From positions 237 through 45,111 of the forward strand of contig NZ_JSFK01000013.1 of the NCBI RefSeq assembly GCF_000783395.1: DNA of 44,875 nucleotides, in the 5' to 3' direction. The stretch comes from Pseudomonas chlororaphis. Lineage in GTDB: Bacteria > Pseudomonadota > Gammaproteobacteria > Pseudomonadales > Pseudomonadaceae. Of the stretch, positions 33,317 to 41,623 are shown piece by piece (the first letter of the stretch is position 1; every line of letters begins with the position of its first letter). The notes beneath the pieces are model-generated. The model ran no database searches and had not been told where the DNA came from. It saw nothing but the letters and a program-made list of their open reading frames with translations. The position numbers and the translations under genes are program-made.

Positions 33317-33679
33317 TCAGGCAACACGGCGTTCGATCAGACGATCCGAACCACCTTCAGCAACACGGCGTTCGATCAGACGATCCGAGCCACCTTCGGC
33401 AACACGGCGTTCGATCAGACGATCCGAACCACCTTCGGCAACACGGCGTTCCAGCAGACGATCCGAGCCACCTTCAGCAACGCGGCGTTCGATCAGACGA
33501 TCCGAGCCACCTTCAGCAACGCGGCGTTCGATCAGACGATCCGAGCCACCTTCGGCCAAACGGCTTTCGATCAGTTTGTCCGAGCCGCCTTCGGCGATCA
33601 TGGTGTGGGCCGGGGTGGCGGCGAAAGCGTTGATAGCGAAGACCGAGAAAGCGATGCCGAGAAGGGTTTGGCGTTTCAT
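33317..33679 (-). CDS. Small secreted 13-residue-repeat protein
   Basis: A 120-residue protein with a signal peptide (MKRQTLLGIAFSVFAINAFA) and, from about residue 29, seven tandem copies of a 13-residue unit AEGGSDRLIERRV. The first copy is variant (AEGGSDKLIESRL) and one has LLERRV. The units are 39 bp each and nearly identical in DNA, so copy number may vary by recombination. The mature protein is a string of charged helices with equal acidic and basic character. I know no function; small secreted repeat proteins of this kind occur in Pseudomonas. The ATG at 33679 has CCGGAG about 10 bases upstream. It lies downstream of the anti-sigma gene on the same strand and may belong to the same regulon. 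Confidence 0.75.
   Translation of the reverse strand: MKRQTLLGIAFSVFAINAFAATPAHTMIAEGGSDKLIESRLAEGGSDRLIERRVAEGGSDRLIERRVAEGGSDRLLERRVAEGGSDRLIERRVAEGGSDRLIERRVAEGGSDRLIERRVA
33330..33590. repeat. 39-bp tandem repeat array
   Basis: Six close copies of a 39-bp unit containing TTCGATCAGACGATCCGA (one has TTCCAGCAG) start at 33331, 33370, 33409, 33448, 33487 and 33526; a seventh diverged unit begins near 33565. It codes for the repeats of the secreted protein on the reverse strand. Confidence 0.9.
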
Positions 33680-33811
33680 GATGGTGTGCTCCGGGGTGCT
33701 GTTGGTTGGTATGGAGCCGATGTTACGCCGGAGATTTTTTATGAGAACTTCATTGCCGTGATGGTGAACATCGACGCCGATGATGGTTGCCGAAACCCGC
33801 AGATCAGAGCC

Positions 33812-34504
33812 TTACAACACCTTCACAGCGCGCCCGATCGCCTGAATCGGCCCGGTCGGTTTACCGATCGGCGAGCCATTGGCGCCCTCAAGTGTCAGCT
33901 CGAACAACTGATTGGGTTGCAGCGGCGGCAGCTTGTCCAGCGGCACCGACAAGGCCTGCCCGGGTTTGACCAGCCCCAGCGAAACCGGCCCTTGCCAGCC
34001 ATCAGCCTTGGTCCAGAATTCCAGTGCCTTGTCCGCCGGCACCTCAACCACGCCCAATGGAATCAACTGAATCTCCCGCGAATCGCTTGCCTGAATCACC
34101 CAGCCCGGCGCCTTGTCCTGCGGGGCGACCAGCACCACCAGAAAGCTTGGTTTCGGCGTGGTCTGGGTCAACAGGATCGAACCCAAAATCAACGTGGCGG
34201 CCAATCCGATAGCACTCAACCCGCGCCAGAGTGGCAGCAGGTTCCACCATGAAGTCGACGGCGCTTTTGCCGTGAGTCGGTCGAGGCTGCGTTCGATGCG
34301 CGGCCACAACAGCGCAGACGGTTGCTGCGAGGGGGCAAGATCAGTCAATTCCAGCAGGCGCCGCTCCCAGGCATCCACTGCTGCACGCAATTCAGGATCA
34401 TTCGGCAAGCGCCTTTGCACCTCGATCCGCTGTTCAAAAGAAAGCGTGCCAAGCACATACTCGCCGGCCAGTTCATCGCGGTCTTGCGCTGATTCGCTGG
34501 TCAT
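33812..34504 (-). CDS. Anti-sigma factor, RskA family
   Basis: A 230-residue single-pass membrane protein that should hold the ECF sigma factor of the overlapping gene inactive. The N-terminal cytoplasmic domain has the family motif AGEYVLGTLSFEQRIEVQRRLPNDPELRAAVDAWERRL. A membrane helix follows (GLSAIGLAATLILGSILL, about 96-114), and then a periplasmic C-terminal domain with the anti-sigma-K fold (VLVAPQDKAPGWVIQASDSREIQLIPLG). Start: ATG at 34504 overlaps the sigma stop by four bases (ATGA), a classic coupled pair; the longer frame to 34546 is rejected. The released signal is unknown but would act in the periplasm. Confidence 0.9.
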   Translation of the reverse strand: MTSESAQDRDELAGEYVLGTLSFEQRIEVQRRLPNDPELRAAVDAWERRLLELTDLAPSQQPSALLWPRIERSLDRLTAKAPSTSWWNLLPLWRGLSAIGLAATLILGSILLTQTTPKPSFLVVLVAPQDKAPGWVIQASDSREIQLIPLGVVEVPADKALEFWTKADGWQGPVSLGLVKPGQALSVPLDKLPPLQPNQLFELTLEGANGSPIGKPTGPIQAIGRAVKVL

Positions 34505-35034
34505 CCCATGCACTCCCGCAAGGCGTTGAGGCTGCGTTTGATCCACGCTTTGACGGTGCCCAGCGGCGTGTCGAGGCGCGCGGCAATCTGCGCGTGGCTG
34601 TAGCCGTCGACATAGGCATGCAGGATGCAGTGGCGGCGTTGCGGCTCCAGTTGCTCAAGGCAACGGTGGATACGCGCCGAATGAGCGTGGGCGTCGAAGC
34701 CGTCATCGTCTGTAGCCACTTCGTGAGCTTCGTCGAATGGCGTTTCCCGGCCATGATCGCGCAGCAGATTCAGCGCCAGATGCCGCGTCACCGTGAACAT
34801 CCAGCCCCGCGCCGAACCGCGCGCCGGGTCAAACCCCGCCGCGCCGTTCCAGATCTTGATAAACGCCTCATGAACAACGTCCTCCGCCAGCGCCGTGTCG
34901 CGCACCAGCCGCTTGGCCACACCGAGCAGACGCGGGCCTTCCTGCACATACAAATCGCGCAGGGCCGACCGCTCGCCACGGGCACAGGCAGCGAGGCGGG
35001 CTTCGTAATCGAACGCGGATTCGGCTAAAGGCAT
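34501..35034 (-). CDS. ECF sigma factor (RpoE/SigK-like)
   Basis: A 177-residue extracytoplasmic-function sigma factor. Region 2 shows LYVQEGPRLLGVAKRLVRDTALAEDVVHEAFIKIW and RGSARGWMFTVTRHLALNLLRD; region 4 has CILHAYVDGYSHAQIAARLDTPLGTVKAWIKRSLNALRECMG, the helix-turn-helix that reads the -35 box. Start: ATG at 35034; the frame could begin at a TTG at 35043, which is less likely. The stop overlaps the anti-sigma ATG. Upstream on the same strand lies a DUF3455 gene, with a REP pair between them; such sigma/anti-sigma pairs often control exported proteins next to them. Length is normal for ECF proteins. Confidence 0.93.
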   Translation of the reverse strand: MPLAESAFDYEARLAACARGERSALRDLYVQEGPRLLGVAKRLVRDTALAEDVVHEAFIKIWNGAAGFDPARGSARGWMFTVTRHLALNLLRDHGRETPFDEAHEVATDDDGFDAHAHSARIHRCLEQLEPQRRHCILHAYVDGYSHAQIAARLDTPLGTVKAWIKRSLNALRECMG

Positions 35035-35085
35035 GTCGTGCAATCTAGCTCACATTCCGCAAACATCCAGAACACATTGTCCACT

Positions 35086-35172
35086 GTGGGAGCGAGCTTG
35101 CTCGCGAAGGCGGCCGGTCAGAGAAGACTGTGTTGACTGACACTCCGCCTTCGCGAGCAAGCTCCCTCCCAC
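35086..35172. repeat. REP pair (REPIN), CGAG class
   Basis: Left unit GTGGGAGCGAGCTTGCTCG at 35086-35107 and the reverse-complement unit at 35151-35172, with one mismatch (CTCCCTCCCAC in place of CTCGCTCCCAC). It lies between the DUF3455 and sigma genes. Confidence 0.9.
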
Positions 35173-35196
35173 AGGGTTTATCAGTGGTGCCAGGAA

Positions 35197-35718
35197 TCAG
35201 TTCGCCGCCCAGAAAATGTAATCGGCCTGATACTTCACCACTTCCTGCTTGCCCTTGTTCGCCGCCGTGCACTCGCTGCCCGGCGCCACGCCGCCCTTGA
35301 GCGCGACGCGCTGGATGTAACTCACGCCGCTCATCGCGCCTTTGCCTTCGGCCGGATTGGCCTTGACCAGTTGATAGGGCAGGTTGCCCGGAGTCGACGG
35401 CGCTACGGCCAATTGTGTGCCGGTGACTTTCGAACCGTCCTTGGCCTGCCAGGTGGCCGGCGGGCCGAAGTAGGTGCCGACCTGTTTGCCGCTGCGATCA
35501 TTGAGCACCGCTTTCGGGCCGACGAAGGTCCACTCGGTCTGCCCTGGAGTATTGGCTTTGTCACGGCATTCGTAAGTGATCTCGCCGACCCCGGTGGTTT
35601 CCATCGCGATCTTGTGGCCATCAGGGACTTTGATCGCGTCGGGGTAACTGGTTTGGGCGAAGGTGGTCGAGGACAGGGCGAGCAAACCGGTGAGGCCAAT
35701 CAGCTGGGTGATGTTCAT
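35197..35718 (-). CDS. DUF3455 exported protein
   Basis: A 173-residue protein with a signal peptide (LIGLTGLLALSSTTFAQ) and a compact body matching the DUF3455 family. Diagnostic stretches are IKVPDGHKIAMETTGVGEITYECRDK, VGPKAVLNDRSGKQVGTYFGPPATW, and GMSGVSYIQRVALKGGVAPGSECTAANKGKQEVVKYQADYIFW-type residues with paired cysteines. It is likely periplasmic or extracellular; the function is unknown. Its position upstream of the ECF sigma/anti-sigma pair, and a possible ECF promoter before it, suggest it is controlled by that sigma factor. The ATG at 35718 follows CGGAGATAACACTG, a usable ribosome site. Confidence 0.85.
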   Translation of the reverse strand: MNITQLIGLTGLLALSSTTFAQTSYPDAIKVPDGHKIAMETTGVGEITYECRDKANTPGQTEWTFVGPKAVLNDRSGKQVGTYFGPPATWQAKDGSKVTGTQLAVAPSTPGNLPYQLVKANPAEGKGAMSGVSYIQRVALKGGVAPGSECTAANKGKQEVVKYQADYIFWAAN

Positions 35719-35774
35719 CAGTGTTATCTCCGAAAAGGGTAGACCGCTGACAGCCGAAGAGGGCTGTTACAGGG

Positions 35775-35802
35775 ACTACCCGTGGCGGAGGCATTTGGAT
35801 GC
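35775..35802 (-). promoter_or_regulatory. Candidate ECF-type promoter for the DUF3455 gene
   Basis: On the reverse strand GCATCC (35802-35797) is followed by 16 bases and GGTAGT (35780-35775), about 57 bp before the ATG at 35718. The -35 resembles CCATCC, the Mycobacterium SigK -35 element; the -10 is weaker. A small hairpin at 35750-35766 lies in the leader. Inference only. Confidence 0.3.
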
Positions 35803-35832
35803 AGTGCCTGAAAAGTATTTTTTGGATCACTT

Positions 35833-37518
35833 CTATACCTGTGGGAGCTGGCTTGCCAGCGATGGCGGTGGGTCAGCGAAGGGGATGTCGACTGACCCGG
35901 CGCCATCGCTGGCAAGCCAGCTCCCACAGGGTTTTGTGTCGGGCTTGAGGCCGGAGGCGTTCAGCAGTTCCTGGGTGTAGGGGTGTTTGGGCGCGGCGAA
36001 AATCGCGCGTGAAGAACCCTGCTCAACCACCTTGCCATCCTTGATCACCATCAAGTCATGCGCCAGCGCATGCACCACCGCCAGGTCATGGCTGATAAAC
36101 AAATAGGTCAGCCCATGCCTGATCTGCAATTGCCGCAACAACTCCACCACCTGTTTCTGCACCGTACGATCCAGCGCCGATGTCGGCTCATCGAGCAGAA
36201 TCAGCGCCGGCTCCAGCACCAGTGCGCGGGCGATGGAAATGCGCTGGCGCTGGCCACCGGAAAACTCGTGGGGATAACGATGGCGGCTCTGCGGGTCGAG
36301 GCCGACTTCCTCCAGAACCCGAATCACCGCCGCCTCGCGCTCAGCCTCGCTGCCGATGCCATGGGTCAGCAAGCCTTCGGCAATGATCTGCTGCACCGAC
36401 ATCCGTGGGCTGAGGCTGCCGAACGGGTCCTGGAACACCACTTGAATCTGCCGCCGCAACGGCCGCATCAAACGTTGATTGAGCAAGCTCAATTGCTTGT
36501 TGCCGAAGCGGATATTGCCCTCCGATTCGACCAGCCGCAGGATCGCCTGACCCAGGGTCGACTTGCCTGAACCCGACTCGCCAACAATCCCCAACGTCTT
36601 GCCCCGTTGCAGAGTGAAACTCACGCCGTCCACCGCTTTGATGTAATCCTGCTGGCGACTGAACAATGCTTTGGGCAACGGAAACCACACCTTCAAATCA
36701 TCGACTTCTAGCAGGTTGTGATCGTACTCACTGGGCACCGGCGCACCGCTCGGTTCCGCCTCGATCAACAAACGGCTGTAAGGATGCTGCGGCGCCCGAA
36801 ACAGCGTTTCGCAATCGGCCTGCTCAACAATCTCGCCCTGGCGCATCACGCACACCCGTTGCGCGATGCGCCGCACCAGATTGAGGTCATGGCTGATCAG
36901 CAACAGCGACATGCCAAGGCGTTGCTGCAACTCGATCAGCAGCTCGAGAATCTTCTGCTGCACCGTCACATCCAGCGCCGTAGTCGGCTCATCGGCGATC
37001 AACAGCTCCGGCTCATTGGCCAGCGCCATGGCAATCATCACCCGTTGCCGCTGACCGCCCGAGAGCTGATGCGGATAGGCTTTCAAACGCTGCGACGGCT
37101 GGCGGATGCCGACCAGTTCCAGCAGCTCCAGAGTCCGTTCGCGGGCAGCGCGGCCCTTGAGACCTTTGTGAATCTCCAGCACTTCGCTGACTTGCTTTTC
37201 CACCGTGTGCAGCGGGTTCAGCGAGGTCATCGGCTCCTGAAAAATCATCGCAATGCGGTTGCCGCGCAAGCCGCGCATCTGCTGCTCGCTGGCGTGCAAT
37301 AAATCCACGCCGTTGTAGCGGATCGCGCCGCTGCTGCTGACGTTCTTGCCCGGCAACAAACGCAGAATCGAATGCGCCGTCACCGACTTGCCCGAGCCGG
37401 ATTCACCGACCAGTGCCAGACATTCGCCACGGCGAATATCGAGGTTCAAACCGTGCACCACTTGCTGCCCGGCGAAGGCGACGCGCAAGTCACGGATCTC
37501 GATCAAATTGTCTTGCAT
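35833..37518 (-). CDS. yejF: Peptide ABC transporter, fused ATP-binding subunit YejF
   Basis: A 561-residue cytoplasmic ATPase with two tandem ABC domains that power the YejABEF peptide importer. Each half has a Walker A GESGSGKS, a signature ([16 protein letters not shown]) and a Walker B ([24 protein letters not shown]). Start: ATG at 37518, with GAGGAG 5 bases upstream; the longer frame would overlap yejE. The stop is 1 nt after none of the next gene; yejE ends 1 base before this ATG. The last 35 residues or so (after [14 protein letters not shown]) are encoded by a REP pair, giving a tail of [11 protein letters not shown]… not expected for the family; E. coli YejF is about 529 residues. 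Confidence 0.93.
   Translation of the reverse strand: MQDNLIEIRDLRVAFAGQQVVHGLNLDIRRGECLALVGESGSGKSVTAHSILRLLPGKNVSSSGAIRYNGVDLLHASEQQMRGLRGNRIAMIFQEPMTSLNPLHTVEKQVSEVLEIHKGLKGRAARERTLELLELVGIRQPSQRLKAYPHQLSGGQRQRVMIAMALANEPELLIADEPTTALDVTVQQKILELLIELQQRLGMSLLLISHDLNLVRRIAQRVCVMRQGEIVEQADCETLFRAPQHPYSRLLIEAEPSGAPVPSEYDHNLLEVDDLKVWFPLPKALFSRQQDYIKAVDGVSFTLQRGKTLGIVGESGSGKSTLGQAILRLVESEGNIRFGNKQLSLLNQRLMRPLRRQIQVVFQDPFGSLSPRMSVQQIIAEGLLTHGIGSEAEREAAVIRVLEEVGLDPQSRHRYPHEFSGGQRQRISIARALVLEPALILLDEPTSALDRTVQKQVVELLRQLQIRHGLTYLFISHDLAVVHALAHDLMVIKDGKVVEQGSSRAIFAAPKHPYTQELLNASGLKPDTKPCGSWLASDGAGSVDIPFADPPPSLASQLPQV
35841..35927. repeat. REP pair inside the 3' end of yejF
   Basis: Forward unit at 35841-35862 and reverse-complement unit at 35906-35927. 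The yejF reading frame runs through the whole element to a stop at 35833-35835. Confidence 0.9.
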
Positions 37519-37519
37519 G

Positions 37520-38542
37520 TCAGCTCCTCGGATCAAAGGCATCTCGGCAGGCTTCACCGATGAAAACCAACAAAGACAAAATCAGCGCCAAGGCAAAAAA
37601 CGCCGTCAGCCCCAGCCATGGTGCTTGCAGATTGCGCTTGGCCTGACCGATCAATTCGCCCAGCGACGCAGTGCCGGCCGGCATACCGAAGCCAAGAAAA
37701 TCCAGTGCAGTCAGCGTGGCAATCGCGCCGGTCAGAATGAACGGCAGGTAGGTGAGGGTGGACGTCATCGCGTTAGGCAGGATGTGCCGGCACATCAGCT
37801 CGTTGTCGGTCAGGCCCAGCGCCCGCGCGGCTTTGACGTATTCAAGATTGCGCCCACGCAGAAACTCGGCGCGCACCACATCGACCAGCGCCAGCCAGGA
37901 AAACAGCGCCATGATCCCCAGCAACCACCAGAAACTCGGCGAGACGAAGCCAGACAAAATGATCAGCAGGTACAGCACCGGCAGCCCCGACCAGATCTCC
38001 AGCACCCGTTGCCCGAGCAAGTCCACCCAGCCACCGTAATAACCCTGCAATGCCCCGGCAACGATGCCGATCAGCGCACTGATACCGGTAAGGATCAGCG
38101 CAAACAGAATCGAAATCCGCGTGCCGAAAATCACCCGCGCCAACACATCGCGCGCCTGATCATCGGTGCCCAGCCAGTTGCTTGCTGACGGTGGACTCGG
38201 CGCCGGTTCGCTGAGGTCGTAATTGACCGTGTCATAGCTGAACGGGATCGGCGGAAACAACATCCAGCCGCCCTGATCCTCGATCAGTTTGTGTACGTAA
38301 CTGCTGGCGTAGTCCGGTTGAAACGGCAACTCGCCGCCGAAATCGGTTTCCAGATAATCGCTGAGGATCGGGAAGTAAAAAGCGTTGTGATAGCGAATCA
38401 CCAACGGTTTGTCGTTGGCGATCAGCTCACCGCCGAGACAAATCAGGCACAGGCCGACAAACAGCCACAGCGACCAGCGTCCGCGCCGGTTGGCCTTGAA
38501 CTGCGCAACGCGACGTTGACCAAGAGGGGAAAGAGTGAACAT
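37520..38542 (-). CDS. yejE: Peptide ABC transporter permease YejE
   Basis: A 340-residue inner-membrane permease, one half of the YejBE channel. It has an N-terminal helix (GRWSLWLFVGLCLICLGGELI), a periplasmic loop of about 90 residues (including NWLGTDDQARDVLARVIFGTR, as in DppC/OppC-type permeases), and the binding-protein-dependent transport domain with about five more helices. The EAA loop is in YVKAARALGLTDNELMCRHILPNAMTS and contacts the ATPase. Length matches E. coli YejE (about 341). Its ATG overlaps the yejB stop by one base (TGATG) and its stop lies one base before the yejF ATG, so the block is a tight operon. Confidence 0.96.
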   Translation of the reverse strand: MFTLSPLGQRRVAQFKANRRGRWSLWLFVGLCLICLGGELIANDKPLVIRYHNAFYFPILSDYLETDFGGELPFQPDYASSYVHKLIEDQGGWMLFPPIPFSYDTVNYDLSEPAPSPPSASNWLGTDDQARDVLARVIFGTRISILFALILTGISALIGIVAGALQGYYGGWVDLLGQRVLEIWSGLPVLYLLIILSGFVSPSFWWLLGIMALFSWLALVDVVRAEFLRGRNLEYVKAARALGLTDNELMCRHILPNAMTSTLTYLPFILTGAIATLTALDFLGFGMPAGTASLGELIGQAKRNLQAPWLGLTAFFALALILSLLVFIGEACRDAFDPRS

Positions 38543-39606
38543 CAGGCAGTCCTCGCCGAGAAGTCGATGCGCGGGTCGAGCAGGGTGTAGCAGAGATCGC
38601 CGATCAGCTTGATCAACAGGCCGAACAGGGTGAACAGGAACAACGCACCGAACACCACCGGATAGTCGCGCGACACCGCCGCTTCGTAGCTCATACGCCC
38701 GAGGCCGTCGAGGTTGAAGATGGTTTCGATCAGCAGGGAGCCGGCGAAAAACACTTCGATCAGCGCCGACGGCACACCGGCCACCACCAACAGCATGGCG
38801 TTGCGAAACACATGGCCGTAGAGCACGCGGCGCTCGGTCAAACCCTTGGCCCGCGCGGTGATCACGTACTGACGGCTGATCTCGTTGAGGAAGCTGTTTT
38901 TGGTGAGGATCGTCAACGTCGCAAAGCCGCCGATCACCAACGCCGTCACCGGCAGCACCAAGTGCCAGAGGTAATCGCCGACCTTGCCCAAGGTGCTGAG
39001 GCTGTCGAAGTTATCCGAGACCAGGCCCTGTACCGGGAACCAGTTGACGTAGCTGCCACCGGCGAACACCACGATCAACAGAATCGCGAACAGGAACGCC
39101 GGCATCGCGTAGCCGATGATGATCGCCGTGCTGCTCCAGACATCAAACGCGCTGCCGTTCCTGATCGCTTTGCGAATGCCCAGCGGGATCGAAATCAGGT
39201 AGGTGATCAACGTCGCCCACAAGCCTAGCGACAGTGATACAGGCAACTTCTGCACGATCAGATCAGTGACCTTGGCGCCGCGAAAGAAACTGCTGCCCAG
39301 ATCCAGCTGCGCGTAGTTTTTCAGCATCAGCCACAGGCGTTCGTGCATCGGCTTGTCGAAGCCGTAATGGTGTTTGATCTCCTCGATCAACGCAGGATCG
39401 AGGCCACGGCTGCTGCGGCCCGCGCCGCCAACCGCAGTAACCTCGCCACCACCGCCCATGCTGTGCCCGCCGAAGCCTTGCAAGCGGGCGATGGCTTGCT
39501 CCACCGGCCCGCCCGGCGCGGCCTGCACAATCAGAAAATTCACCACCAGAATGCACAACAGCGTCGGGATGATCAGCAGCAAACGTCGACTCAGATAACG
39601 CAGCAT
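38542..39606 (-). CDS. yejB: Peptide ABC transporter permease YejB
   Basis: A 354-residue inner-membrane permease of the OppB/DppB type. An N-terminal helix ([26 protein letters not shown]) is followed by a loop and five further helices. The EAA motif is [29 protein letters not shown] distinctive insert [18 protein letters not shown] after the first helix is a family feature of YejB. The start is ATG at 39606, one base after the yejA stop; the extra six codons to 39624 are rejected. Together with YejE it forms the channel for oligopeptides and, in enteric bacteria, the antibiotic microcin C. Confidence 0.96.
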   Translation of the reverse strand: MLRYLSRRLLLIIPTLLCILVVNFLIVQAAPGGPVEQAIARLQGFGGHSMGGGGEVTAVGGAGRSSRGLDPALIEEIKHHYGFDKPMHERLWLMLKNYAQLDLGSSFFRGAKVTDLIVQKLPVSLSLGLWATLITYLISIPLGIRKAIRNGSAFDVWSSTAIIIGYAMPAFLFAILLIVVFAGGSYVNWFPVQGLVSDNFDSLSTLGKVGDYLWHLVLPVTALVIGGFATLTILTKNSFLNEISRQYVITARAKGLTERRVLYGHVFRNAMLLVVAGVPSALIEVFFAGSLLIETIFNLDGLGRMSYEAAVSRDYPVVFGALFLFTLFGLLIKLIGDLCYTLLDPRIDFSARTA

Positions 39607-39607
39607 G

Positions 39608-41473
39608 TCACTGGCCCCCCGCAAGCTGAGTGTGCATCTGCTGGGTGGTCAACGCCTTGGCCGAGACCTCCCACCAGGTGTTGAGGCCTTCGTCGTACGC
39701 CGGTTGCACGGGCGGCATGCCGAAGCGGTTCTGATACACCGTCGGCGTGCCTTTGGAGTAGTAGTTGGGAATCATGTAGTAACCCCATTGCAGCACCCGG
39801 TCGAGGGCGCGGGCGTAATGCACCATGGCCTCGCGGGTGTTGGCCTGAACCAGTCCGTCGATCAATTGATCGACCGCCGGGTTGGCCAGCACCATCGAGT
39901 TCGAACTGCCGACTTGCGTGGCGCTTTGCGAGGCGTACAGGCTGTACAACTCGCGGCCGGGAGAGACGATCGGATCGCCGCTGCGAGGGAAAGCGACGAC
40001 GATCATGTCGTAGTCGCGGGCGTTGAGGCGGTTGATGTATTGCGCCGAATCGATGCGCCGCAAATTCAGCGTGATGCCAATCTGCGCGAGGGTGCGTTTG
40101 AACGGCAGCAGCATGCGATCGAAGCCGCCCTGACCGTCGAGGAAGGTGAATTCCAGCGGCTCGCCAGCAGCGTTGACCAGACGATTGTGTTGCGGCGTCC
40201 AGCCAGCCTCGGCGAGCAGCTTCAGCGCTTGCAGTTGTTTGTCGCGGATGTAGCCGCTGCCATCGGTTTTTGGTGCCTCATACACGGTCGTGAAAACTTC
40301 GTCGGGAATCTGTCCGCGCAGTGGTTCGAGGATCTTCAGTTCCTCGGCATCAGGTAGCGCGGTGGCGGCCATTTCGCTCTTTGGCCAGAAGCTGTTCTGG
40401 CGCACGTAGAAGCCGCGCATCATCTGCTTGTTGGTCCACTCGAAATCCCACAGCAGGCTGATCGCCTGACGCACGCGGCGATCCTTGAAGAACGGGTTCT
40501 GCAGGTTGAACACGAATCCTTGCGCCGCCGTCGGTTTCTCCGGCGCCAGGATCGACTGCTGCAAGCGACCGTCGCGCAACGCCGGGCTGTCGTAGCCGAC
40601 CACATAACCAGACGAGGAGAACTCGCGGTTGTAGTCGAACGCGCCGGCCTGCAACAGTTGCCGGGCGACGTCGGTGTCACCGTAGAAATTCACCGTGAGG
40701 CTGTCGAAGTTGTACATCCCGCGACTCACCGGCAGGTCCTTGCCCCACCAGTCCGGATCGCGTTGAAAACTGATGCTGCGCCCGGCGTCGACCTTGCTCA
40801 CCCGGTACGGGCCGCTGCCCAGCGCTGGCTCGAAACCGCCGCCATTGGCGAAGTCGCGGGTTTGCCACCAGTGCTCGGGAACGACGCGCATCGTCGCCAG
40901 GTCGAGCGCCAAGGTGCGGTTGAGGTTGTTCTTGAAGGTGAAGCGCACCTGTCGTGGGCCTTCGATCAGCACGTCCTGCACATCGGCGTATTGCTGGCGA
41001 TAGCTCAGGCTGCCCTTGGTCATCAGCAGGTTGAAGGTGTAGCGCACGTCTTCGGCGGTGATCGGCGTGCCGTCGGCGAAGCGTGCTTTTGGATTGAGGG
41101 TGAAACGCACCCACAAGCCTTCGGGGTCGCGCTCGATCTGTTGCGCGACCAGTGCGTAAACGGTGTAGGGCTCGTCGAGCGAACGGAACGCCAATGGCGA
41201 GTACACCCAGTCGTTGACCTGCACCACGGAAATGCCCTGATCGGCATAAGGGCTGATGTAGTTGTACTGGCCGATCTCCATCGACGCACGGCTGAGCGAA
41301 CCGCCCTTGGGCGCCTTGGGATCGACGAAATCGAAGTGCTGGAAGTTCGCCGGATATTTCGGCGCCTCGCCGTACACCGTCAGCGCATAACTGCCGCCGG
41401 CCAGCGCCGAGGTGCCGGTGCACAGCAGCGCACTGCTTAACAGCAGGCCCGCCATGTTGCGCAAAAAACTCAT
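39608..41473 (-). CDS. yejA: Periplasmic peptide-binding protein YejA
   Basis: A 621-residue exported solute-binding protein (family 5, cluster of OppA/DppA). The signal peptide is [25 protein letters not shown]. The mature N-terminus reads [30 protein letters not shown], characteristic of YejA. Further marks are [48 protein letters not shown] and [16 protein letters not shown]. It delivers peptides to YejBEF. It is the first gene of the ABC block, 150 bp after the receptor gene with a REP pair in the gap; the same strand and order suggest co-regulation. Confidence 0.95.
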   Translation of the reverse strand: MSFLRNMAGLLLSSALLCTGTSALAGGSYALTVYGEAPKYPANFQHFDFVDPKAPKGGSLSRASMEIGQYNYISPYADQGISVVQVNDWVYSPLAFRSLDEPYTVYALVAQQIERDPEGLWVRFTLNPKARFADGTPITAEDVRYTFNLLMTKGSLSYRQQYADVQDVLIEGPRQVRFTFKNNLNRTLALDLATMRVVPEHWWQTRDFANGGGFEPALGSGPYRVSKVDAGRSISFQRDPDWWGKDLPVSRGMYNFDSLTVNFYGDTDVARQLLQAGAFDYNREFSSSGYVVGYDSPALRDGRLQQSILAPEKPTAAQGFVFNLQNPFFKDRRVRQAISLLWDFEWTNKQMMRGFYVRQNSFWPKSEMAATALPDAEELKILEPLRGQIPDEVFTTVYEAPKTDGSGYIRDKQLQALKLLAEAGWTPQHNRLVNAAGEPLEFTFLDGQGGFDRMLLPFKRTLAQIGITLNLRRIDSAQYINRLNARDYDMIVVAFPRSGDPIVSPGRELYSLYASQSATQVGSSNSMVLANPAVDQLIDGLVQANTREAMVHYARALDRVLQWGYYMIPNYYSKGTPTVYQNRFGMPPVQPAYDEGLNTWWEVSAKALTTQQMHTQLAGGQ

Positions 41474-41514
41474 GAAGTCACTCCTGAAAATCCCTGAAGG
41501 AACCCGGTCCCCAT

Positions 41515-41601
41515 GTGGGAGCTGGCTTGCCAGCGATAGCGGTATGTCAGTGAAGTAAATGTCGACTGATACGACGCTATCGCTGGCAAGCCAGCTCCCA
41601 C
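41515..41601. repeat. REP pair (REPIN), CTGG class
   Basis: Forward unit at 41515-41536 and reverse-complement unit at 41580-41601, in the gap between the TonB-dependent receptor gene and yejA. As RNA it would form a long hairpin that might reduce read-through or protect the upstream message. Confidence 0.9.
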
Positions 41602-41623
41602 AGGGTTTTGCGGTGCTCGCTCT

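Noticed and set aside
33188..34252. Forward-strand ORF through the 39-bp repeats and anti-sigma gene
   Set aside because: The repeat keeps all frames open, and the frame crosses the terminator and two genes on the other strand. No ribosome site or family match.
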